A stretch of DNA of 64,000 nt. It comes from Phaeosaccion multiseriatum (Eukaryota; Ochrophyta, other classes). The notes below the pieces were generated by a model. The model was not told the origin of the DNA and made no database searches. It worked only from the letters and a program-made list of their open reading frames with translations. The stretch covers positions 1,736,001-1,800,000 of the forward strand of contig OZ218964.1 in the NCBI GenBank assembly GCA_965112735.1. Reading direction: 5' to 3'. A program made the translations under genes and the position numbers. Below, piece by piece: positions 22,660 through 31,236 of the stretch (position 1 is its first letter; the number at the start of each line of letters is the position of its first letter).

Positions 22660-24432
22660 ATGGACTCGCTGTTTGCCGTCCAAGGAGATGGGTAAGTGCG
22701 GAGGAGTCTGGCGAGCTGGACACGAAGCAAGAGAAGCACAGAGAACTCGAGAGAGGAGAGAGAGAGAGGGAGAGAGCGAGGGTAGAGAAGGAAGCAGAGG
22801 AAGAGTGGGTCGTCATTATCCTCACGAGAAGGCAGGACTCTTCACCTGGCGATGGTTGCCTCATGTCGCAGCAGATCAATCGCACCTGGCTCTACCTGTT
22901 GTTGAGGGAACAGGGATGATGATGTGCTCGCACGTGTAGCAGGAAGCAGCAGTTTATCTCTGGACGTTGCTGCAACATGGTTTATTGGCTGTAGATGAAG
23001 CAATATCTATCAACTTGTGTGCTTCTCCTGCCTGCGCTCCCCCGCGCTTACCTTCCTTTCCTTTCCTTCCGACTGTCCTCCCCCTCAACCATTGTGAACA
23101 CTTGCAGCTTTGTCATCATGGCAGCAGATGCAAACGTAGCCCGGTCGATTCTGGTGTATCAGTCAACTAAGGACAAGATCCGGACATTGGACGACAGCAA
23201 GCTGCTTGCGTGCGGGGGACCACAGGCAGACTGCTCCATCTTTGGGGAGTACATTGAGAAGAATATGACATTATACGAGCTCAACAATGGTCTCCAACTC
23301 AGCACAAAGGCCGCGGCCAACTATATCAGAAGGGAGCTGGCGACGGCCTTGAGGAAGGGTCCCTTTCAGGTGTGTGTGTGTGTGAGTGTGTGTGTGTGTG
23401 TGTGTGTGTCTGTGTCTCGGTGTGTGTAAGTGGCAAAGTACATGGGAGAGGGAAAGAGTCCGCTATACGCGTCTGTGTCAGTCTGTGTGTGGATTTCGCC
23501 TTCTCTTGCCAGGCGTGGTGTGCCACCCCATAGACATGAGAGATGGTATTGCAGGCGGGGGACGACCACGCAGATGGGGCTGACTTTTCCGTGCACACCT
23601 GGGTTGAGTCATGGGTGCGGTCGGTTGCAAGGGTCACTAATGAGATAACGAACAAAGAAAACTACAGTTCAGCTAAAGCCTTGATTCATTGTTCATCCCG
23701 TCCTTCCTGCACCAGACCCAGCTACTGCTTGGCGGCATCGACGCGGGAGAGACGAGCTTGTACTGGCTTGACTACCTCGGTACCATGATCCAAGTGCCCT
23801 TCGGAGCCCACGGCTACGGCTCCAACTTTACGCTGGGCATCTTCGACAGGCACTACAAGAAGGGCCTGAGTCAGGAGGAGGGCATGGAGCTCATCAACAA
23901 GTGCATAGCTGAGCTCCAGGTTCGATTTCTCATCGCCCAACCCAAATTTGTCATCAAGGTGAGTGAGAAGCTTTGGCATGCCTTCTTGGGGCTTTAGGGC
24001 TAGGGCTTAGGGCGGTCGGCAGAGGAAAGCAAAGAGAGTGTATAGACTAGTGGGCCACAGATGGAGCAGAGCAAGAGCAGAGGCAAAGGGTCGAGACAAT
24101 AGGAGAGTTGAGGGACAGAGCTAGAGCAGTGCCAGAGCATCGAGACAAGAAATGCTGCGGTGCTACTGCTGCTCCTGCTGCTCCTGCTGCAAAGGTGTGC
24201 TCCCTGTACCCCACCGTGCCCACCCGCTGGGGAGATGCATGGAGCCCCCCCCCCCAAACCCTTTCCCCAAACTTTAGTAAGGGCCGAGGCACGGCATCAG
24301 CACTCAGCTTGCGTGATGGCCATCTCCTCTCCTTCGTCTACGCTCTAACACTGTCTCCCTCCCTCTCTTCTTCCGTCCCCTCCCTCCCTTCCTTAACTTC
24401 CACGGGGCTCGTCTGCGTGCTCCGCGTCTACG

Positions 24433-24478
<46 letters not shown>

Positions 24479-24526
24479 TGCTCTGGGCAGGTGATCACAA
24501 AGGATGGCGTCAAGGTCATTGAGTAA
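22660..24526 (+). CDS. PSMB2: 20S proteasome subunit beta type-2 (beta-4 position)
   Basis: Four exons: 22660-22691, 23108-23369, 23716-23958, 24491-24526; 190 residues, close to the usual ~200. The protein begins MDSLFAVQGDGFVIMAADAN and follows PSMB2/Pre1 throughout: KDKIRTLDDSKLLACGG, ADCSIFGEYIEKNMTLYELN, KAAANYIRRELATALR, SLYWLDYLGTMIQVPFGAHG, LGIFDRHYKKGLSQEEGMEL, VITKDGVKVIE. There is no propeptide and no N-terminal catalytic Thr, as expected for this structural subunit of the proteasome core. The 32-nt first exon is in phase 2 and completes a Gly codon with exon 2. The second intron begins inside a GT repeat and the third ends just after one. Confidence 0.93.
23370..23428. repeat. (GT)n tract overlapping a splice donor
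   Basis: The donor of proteasome intron 2 is the first GT of this tract, so repeat length changes directly touch the splice site. Confidence 0.9.
24437..24476. repeat. (GT)n tract before a splice acceptor
   Basis: About 20 GT units end 14 bp before the acceptor of the last proteasome exon, occupying the place of the pyrimidine tract. Confidence 0.9.
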
Positions 24527-25326
24527 TTGCTCGCTCATTCTTTGTACGTATGCGATTCCGACGCGGAGGGGGGTGGGCGGGTGCAGAGTTGCTGCGGCGG
24601 GCGGCTCGTGGTCCCTCCTCTCTCCTGCGAAGCAAAAAGGGCAAAGTGAGGCCAGAGGTATTGTTGGAAGGAAGGAAGTCCATCGGCCACGCCCAAGAGC
24701 AACAGCACGAGCAGCAGCAGTAGCAGCAGCAGTAGTAGCAGCAGCAGCAGCGGCGGCGGCGGTGGCGGCGGCGGCACCGGCAGCGAGAGCAGCAGCAAGC
24801 AGGCAGAGAAGGAGTGGTAGCAGCAGTAGCTGCGCCAGAAGAACCAGTAGCAGCAATAGCAGCAGCAGCTGCAATAATAAAACCCTGCATCCGCGAAGGA
24901 GTCAAGAGGAGCAAGAGTAACGGCACCAGTGAGTGTCCAAACTCGATGCATCCTCCCCTCACAACCCGGACGAGGCTATTTCTGAAAGGGTTGTACCAAG
25001 CCGGAAAGAGGGGCTGCGAAATACAGCGTAGTAATCTTACAGCTCTGTAACGCCCAAATGATAATAGTTACTGTATGTTGGCCTCTGAGTCTCTCTCTCT
25101 TTGTGTGTAGGGGTTAGTTTCTTGTATGCTCGCTCCTCTCGGGAGACCTCGGTCGAGAAATGAGAAAAACCGAGGCCACGCGCACAATTGAATTGCTCGT
25201 AGACACGTGTCTTCTCTCTTGTGTATATCCAAATCGACGTGCTTGTGAAACTTCCGCGCCCTTTGCTGCTGTGGCGCACCATTGGGAGAAAGAAGGAATA
25301 AAAGAATTTCCAAGTACCAAGTACTT
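24527..25326. other. Convergent intergenic region with CAG-rich tract
   Basis: This 800-bp spacer follows the proteasome gene and precedes the 3' end of the EEP gene. From about 24,700 to 24,880 it is an imperfect CAG/GCA array that makes Ala- or Ser-rich frames on both strands. No supported gene. Confidence 0.55.
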
Positions 25327-26997
25327 CTACTCCTTCCTGCCGAAGACAGCTGACAAAACTCCGTGGTCCGAAGGGAACTGCAGCGTAGGAAAGACCGTAT
25401 TCTCAATGTACGAACGCGACCCCGTGTTGTCCCTCCACCGGTTCTTGGGCACGAGCTGAGACGGCTTGACGAGGATGAAATCCTTGGGGTTCACGTCGCC
25501 GCACTCCCTCTTCTCGGAGGACTTGCAGGCCTTGTTGAGTTGGGGTTGCAGGTAGGTCCTCGCGTTGAACGTGGTGTACCAGGTTGGGTCCGGCACGTCC
25601 CCAAAGCAGCTCGTGAGGCCCAAGCCGACGAAGGAGCGGCCGTACTCGACCACACTCTGCCATTTCTTGGGGTCTAGGGAGTCTTTGGGCTCGTAAGTGT
25701 TGGCATCCAGGCCAAACACGAAGGTATGCTCGGACAACTTGGGAGTGTCTGACGCCTTTTTGATTGCCTTGGTCACCGGGATGGTTGCCATGCCTAATGT
25801 TTTTTGTTTGTTTGGAAGTAGCAGTCAGTCAGTCAGTCAGTGAGTGAGTGAGTGGGTGAGTGAGTGTGCGAGTAGGGGGCTATGTACATGGGTCACTACC
25901 GATAGAGAGAGAGGAGGGGAGAGGCGAGGGGGGAAGACAAGACGCCAAAGGGGGAGAGGGGCGGGGCATGATGCAGCGGGTACACATGATGCGTATGTAC
26001 CCCACAGTATGGCACAAGGAGAGAGCAGAGGGCAAACAAACACCCATGCACAGCAGGAGAGGCCAAAGAAAGGCCCATGCATGCATTTGCTATACATGTA
26101 TTTGCCCCGTTCGCCTCCCTTCCTCCTCACCATTCGTGTCCCCGTGGAACGAGGAGAAGAAGAAAGGCGTTCCGTCCTTATGGCGGGTCGTCAGAGAGAA
26201 GATGTCACCGGCGGCCACAGGCACTTGCACCCCCTCGGGGAACTGCTCGTTCACCAGTGACGTCACCTCCTCGTCAGCGCCCAAGGGGAAGGTCGCCTTG
26301 CTCAGGAGAATCACGGAGTTCCTGTTGTTAGGGGCAGAGGTGGAGAGGAGGGGGGGGGGAGGCAGAGGTGGACGTTGTGCTTTGAGTTTTTGGGGACGTA
26401 AGTCTCAGTTCACAGCACACAAACATCAAAATCCCACCCAACGAACTACGCTTATGCGCCCTCCAGAAGAAAGAAAGAACACGGCCACCATCCCCCCCAC
26501 GTTGCCCAAAGGCTTATCAACAGGCTGCAGGTGCATCGCTCGGCACTCAATCACGGGCACGCACTGGTCTCTCTTGCCGTCCAATGCGTCGGGAATGGCC
26601 ACGTGGAAGTCCTTCCCGAGTACGCTGTCCTGGGCCTCCTCGATAAAGGCGGCAGCCACCTAGGGAGATGTGGGGGTGAGAGAGGGAAAGGAAGGGAGAG
26701 GGAGAGATGAGAGAGAGGAAGGGAAGGGAGAGGAACGAAGGAAGGAGCTCAAAACAGCCCCCCGCCTCCAAGAGGGGTCAAAACAGCCCCAGCTTTCCGT
26801 CTTCATCCCCCCCACCCACCCACCCGACGCTCTCTCCCTCCTCTCGGGGTCTCTAGTCAACTCAACAGGTGAGTCACACCTCGTATCCTGCCCTGCCTCA
26901 CCTCTTGGAGCAAGATCACATCCGCCTCCGCATAGGACTCTATGAGAATCTCCAGAGTGCGCTGCATCTTCTTCTTGTTCAGCTTCTCCACCTGAGT

Positions 26998-27048
<51 letters not shown>

Positions 27049-29161
27049 AGTGCGTGTGCGTGAGTGTGTGTGTGTGTGAGAGAGAGAGAGAGGACCCGTC
27101 GAAATACAGTCAGTCAGAGTCAGAGCAAGCAGGGCAGGTAAGCACGCAGGTAAGCAGGCAGGTAAGTAAGCAAGCAAGCAGGCAAGCAGGCAAGCAGGCA
27201 ACAGGCAAGCAGGCAAAGAGCTATCACTTACGAGCTTGGATTTGAGAGGCTGCCACGTGTCCGGCGCGAGATCGTTCATCATGTGGACGAGGATGGCGTC
27301 GAAGATGGCCCCACACATGGTCTGCAGGGGCACACTCACTGCCTCCTCCTCCTCGCTGATGGCCTGGGGGGGAGGGGAGAGGGGGGTGGTGGTGGTGGTG
27401 GTGGTGGAGGGGGAGGAGGAGGGTGAGGAGGAGGAAAGAGGTGTGGCGTAGTCTGACTGACTCGAAGACCAGAGAGAGATTTGCTTGTTTCCGCGGAGTA
27501 TTCTGAATCCTCCTCACTGACTGACTAACTAACGGACCCCTTGAGCGAGGAGAGATATACTTGGCTAAGCAGAAAAACCTCCCGACGCTTACTAACGCGT
27601 ACTTAGGTACCTACTCACCGGGTACTTCGACTTTTTGATGGGCTGCAGCATCTCGTAAATCACCGAGGTGGTGGTGCCGCTGCTGCTCTGAATGGTCACA
27701 GAGGTGTCGAATATGTACTCCATCCACTGCGCGAACCACTTGTCCTGCGAGCTCAGGTCCCCAGAGTACATGTTAATTACTGTAGGGCGGCAGATCTGAC
27801 CCTTGGAGCACTCGGAGGGGATGTGAGAGGTGTCTCCGACGACGTTGATGGTGTTGGTGACCCGATCAGGCATGGAGGCAAGCCTCTTGGACCCGAGAGT
27901 CTCGTCCTGTGGTGTGGTGTCGCGTATTCGTGCGTTTCGTTTCGGGACAAGAGGGCGCAAAGTAGTAGCAGCAGCAACAACAACAGCAGCAGCAGAAGCA
28001 GTAGCAACAGCAGCAGCAGCAGCAGCAGCAAGAGGGGTAGGGAATCGACGAGACGGTGAGAGGGGGAGAGTGCTGCGAGCGTGGCGAGAGGGCATAGAGG
28101 AGGAGGCAGAGACGGCAGGGTAGTTTTTAGTAGTTGAATAGTTAAATGCTTTACTGACACAATTAATAGCCACTAGAGTCGGGACCAGGAGCTACATATT
28201 TAGCGATAAGTCGATATCCCAAGAGAGCACCATAGAGTCCAAAGAACGGAAGGACGCAAGGGAAGGAAGGGAAGGGCATCACATACCTTCATGAACTCGT
28301 CGATGATTTTTCTGTTGCTGTAGTCATCCTCCCACAGCTTCTCCACCACGGCCACTTGGCTCTTCTCCCAACCCACCTCCAACATCTTCTCCTTCAGTAA
28401 CTTTGGAGAGGAGGGGGGGGGAGAGCGAGGGTGAAGGAGAGGGCGTAAGGGGAGACGACAGGGCAGCAGAAGTGGGTCAGTTAGGTTGCGCCAACCCCTC
28501 AGTCAAAAGGTCCAGGAAGTCGGCGTCGTGGTCGAAGGCTCCACCCTCCCCGAGTCTGCGCTGCGGGGAAGAGGGTCTTGTTCACCTTTGCCAATTCGCA
28601 CCGACGAAAGCAGAGGGCGCACCCTTTCTCCCTCACTTACCGCAAACATGTGGGGGGTGAAAACTTTCTTCACTGGTACGTCTCTTTTGCCAGGGTTCTC
28701 TAGATACTCCTCCACTCCAGCCTGTAGCAGCAGCAGGCACAGATGAGAAGAGCGACCCGAGGGAAAGAGAGAGAGAGAGAGAGGATTGAGGACGTTACCA
28801 AATCCACCGAAGTAGAGCTCTGTTCTTTGGCCTTCTTCTGCCCTTCGCAGCACATCGGGGAGAGTAAGCTCGCGTGACTGACCATGAGCGAGGTGTAGTT
28901 CGGATCCTCATTGTAGGTGATCCAGTACTCGAAGGGGTTGTTGTTGACGGCCGCAATGTTCCACGACGCCACAAACAAGTCTCCCTCGCCCACCCCAGTG
29001 ACAAAGCCCATCGCCGAGGACGGAGAAGCCGCCATGGGCTGAGGGCCCACCCGGGCCAAGGCAACGATTCCTATAAAGCCGAGAATGGCCACCACCGCAG
29101 CCTTCTCAATTCCTATGCCACAACAAGTCCGTGCCCGCGTGGCGCCCGGGTAACTCCGCAT
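25327..29161 (-). CDS. Membrane-anchored endonuclease/exonuclease/phosphatase (EEP) family protein
   Basis: Nine exons: 28883-29161, 28641-28721, 28287-28400, 27619-27906, 27232-27363, 26902-26991, 26565-26659, 26131-26321, 25327-25793; 578 residues. After a short cytosolic start comes a signal-anchor (KAAVVAILGFIGIVALARV), then the EEP fold: VASWNIAAVNNNPFEYWI, ADVILLQE, FHGDTNG, FGLDANTYE and the terminal SDHG motif (FPSDHGVLSAVF). These supply the Asn, Glu, His/Asp and Asp-His residues of the metal-dependent phosphoesterase site. KRLASMPDRVTNTI and RPTVINMYSGDL are additional conserved blocks. Substrate is unknown: the fold covers nucleases, lipid and inositol phosphatases. The anchor suggests action in the ER, secretory pathway or a plastid membrane. 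All nine junctions are in phase. A tempting extra frame at 28490-28560 was left out because skipping it gives VFTPHMFA-LLKEKMLEVGW. Confidence 0.85.
25821..25868. repeat. (CAGT)n/(GAGT)n microsatellite in an EEP intron
   Basis: Runs of CAGT passing into GAGT lie close to the acceptor of the last EEP exon (minus-strand gene). Confidence 0.85.
27001..27220. repeat. (GT)n and (AAGC/AGGC)n composite microsatellite in an EEP intron
   Basis: A GT run at about 27001-27080 sits against the acceptor of exon 6 of the minus-strand gene, and a degenerate AGGCAAGC run lies near the donor side. Confidence 0.9.
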
Positions 29162-29492
29162 GAGGCGAGGCGCCACGGTTCGAAAGCCCAGCCTGGGTGG
29201 GGCGGTTAGAAGCTTTTGTTATCCGGTTTCCCTGAGATGATGTTGCTATTTTCTTGTTCTTTTGCTCTCCTTTTGGACCCCCAAAAGAGCAAAAGAGTTT
29301 CTACTTCTGGTGCCATCTGCCCTAGATACGATGGGGCCCGAAGGCACAAGTGTCGTCAGTTTTAAGCAAATGTATTGGATAAGTGAGGAGTAGCTTGGTT
29401 CGTGTTGTCTCTTTCCGCCTCGCTGGCCCTACGAGGAGTGCAGGCCTACAGGTGTGCTGCTACCCACTGGCTGGGCGGCACCACGCAACCAC

Positions 29493-29667
29493 GCACGCGC
29501 CCACGGTCACTGGGAGGCTGCCTAGAGGCGGGCTATAGGCCGCCTAGGGCTGAAAAGTGAGCGGCCTAGAGCGGCCGGAGGCCGCCGGCCTAGGCCTATT
29601 TCGGCCGAAGGCCGAGCGGCCTAGCGGCCTAGAGCCTAGGCCGCTAGCTAGGCGTGCACGGGGCCGA
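29493..29667. mobile_element. Left-truncated copy of the GC-rich inverted-repeat element
   Basis: From GCACGCGCCCACGGTCACTG the sequence parallels 30786-30930 and ends in CGTGCACGGGGCCGA, matching the right end of that element. The left inverted-repeat end is missing, so the copy is truncated or diverged. Confidence 0.6.
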
Positions 29668-30329
29668 GATAGCGGATAGCGCGCCGGCTGGCGCCGGCGG
29701 TTGAATACGAAGGATGGGGGGGGGGGGGAATTCCAATTCCTCCGTTGTCGGCCCCTGACATGCTTCTGAGACAGGCCAGCCCAGAAGCAGGATCGCAGGA
29801 AGCAGCCTTGCTTGGCCCTCATCATTGCCTTATTACATGGCTTTCCCCCAGAACCTGGAACCTGCCTGGCCGGCTGGCGCCGGCCAGAAGCAGGCAGGAA
29901 GCAGGGTCACCTCAAAGGCCCACCGTTGCTGTCAGAAGCTACTGGGATGATCTTACTGGGAGCTAAGGGAAAGAAGAGGAAGTAAGTGAGGGAGGAAGTG
30001 AATGAGTAGTGGGTGCATACGTGCGTGCGTGTGTGCGTGCGTGAGTGAGTGACGAGTGAATGAATGAGTGCGCGTGTGCGTAGGTGAGTGATTGCGTGGG
30101 TTGGAGAGAGAGTGAGTGCGTGCGTGCGTGGGTGGGTGGTACGCCGGGGGCGTGTTTGCATGAGAAGTGGGTGCCTAAGAAGTAAGGAGTGAGGAGTGAG
30201 GAAGAGGAGTGTGTCATATGCCCTGCGCTGTAACCGGACCACGCCTTTCACACTTTGTCTCAAGATGCTGCCCTTGCCCTTCCTTATGAGTGTGTCTGCT
30301 GTCCGAGTGATGGTATGATGTTGAGATAG

Positions 30330-30472
30330 TCGACCCCTGACGCACTATCGCCCACATTCTCGATAGCGCGCTATCGGCCGCCGGCCGATAGCGGATAGCG
30401 GATCGGCTGGCGCCGTCGATAGCGGATAGCGCGCCGGCGATAGCGGATAGCGGATAGTGTGTCAGGGGTCGA
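30330..30472. mobile_element. MITE-like element, 143 bp, with terminal inverted repeats and 6-bp target duplication
   Basis: The left end TCGACCCCTGACGCACTATC (30330-30349) is matched 19 of 20 by the reverse complement of 30453-30472. The interior is built of GATAGCGGATAGCG-type units. The hexamer AGATAG occurs immediately outside both ends (30324-30329 and 30473-30478), which is the signature expected of a transposition target duplication. No coding capacity, so it would be non-autonomous. Confidence 0.75.
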
Positions 30473-30738
30473 AGATAGGAAGGCTGTGAGATACGAAGTT
30501 TCTCAAAGGATTAGAGAGGGAGCGTTGTTGCCTACAGGTAGGATGGAACTAGACACACGGACAAGATAACAGCAACCCCAAAGCCAGCCTAGCAGCCAGC
30601 CTTGCCTCTATTAACTTATCGCATGCTAGTCCTAAACGACCACCTACGCACATAGGATAGTGAGAGCCGCGCCACCCGTTCTCACCGTATCTGCCTGGGC
30701 CTGGGCCATTGACTTACGAATCGACTTTCCACTGATAC

Positions 30739-30935
30739 TCAGCCCCATGCACGCCTATATTAGCAGGCCCTCGGCCTATTCATATGCACGCGCCCACGGT
30801 CACTGGGAGGCTGCCTAGAGGCGGGCTAGAGGCCGCCTAGAGGCGGGCTAGAGGCCGCCGGCCTAGGCCTAGATTGGCCGAAGGCCGAGCGGCCTAGCGG
30901 CCGAGAGCAAAATTGATAGGCGTGCATGGGGCTGA
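30739..30935. mobile_element. MITE-like element, 197 bp, with 20-bp perfect terminal inverted repeats
   Basis: TCAGCCCCATGCACGCCTAT at 30739-30758 is the exact reverse complement of 30916-30935. The interior contains palindromic GGCCGAAGGCC and tandem GGCTAGAGGCCGCC units. The flanking hexamers TGATAC and ACATAC agree at four positions, compatible with an aged target duplication. Confidence 0.7.
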
Positions 30936-31236
30936 ACATACAGGCCAGCAGAGGAGGATTCGGCCCCCCTAGGCCAGCATCCAGCAGAAGTCTAGGCCAG
31001 GGGTCCTGCACCCCCCTTTGCCTAGGCCAGGGGCCTGCGGCCCCTCTAGGCCGGCCGAATTTCGCCTCTAGGCCTAGGCCAATAGTCCAGTCTGGGGCCC
31101 GATCACCGGATCACCGGCCTCCTCACGATGCTGCCAGTCCCCGTGTTTCTGGAATATGAATCAAGTTATCGCATCGTTTAAAACGATGTGACATTCGACA
31201 CTTTATCTCACTATGATGATGAGTAGGTATATGGGA

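Larger units (their letters stand above)
29162..31236. other. Gene-free, repeat-rich region with inverted-repeat elements
   Basis: No gene is supported in this ~2-kb stretch. It contains at least three related GC-rich inverted-repeat elements listed separately, palindromic words such as GGCCTAGGCC and GGCCGAAGGCC, direct runs of CGGATAGC, and a GTGA/GTGC-type microsatellite at about 29,985-30,130. Confidence 0.65.

Noticed and set aside
24504-24962. Overlapping Ala-, Ser- and Leu-rich frames on both strands
   Set aside because: They derive from a CAG/GCA-rich tract in the 3' flank of the proteasome gene.
28490-28567. Possible extra EEP exon reading RRLGEGGAFDHDADFLDLLT
   Set aside because: No donor in the required phase follows it, and omitting it joins conserved family sequence smoothly in phase 0.
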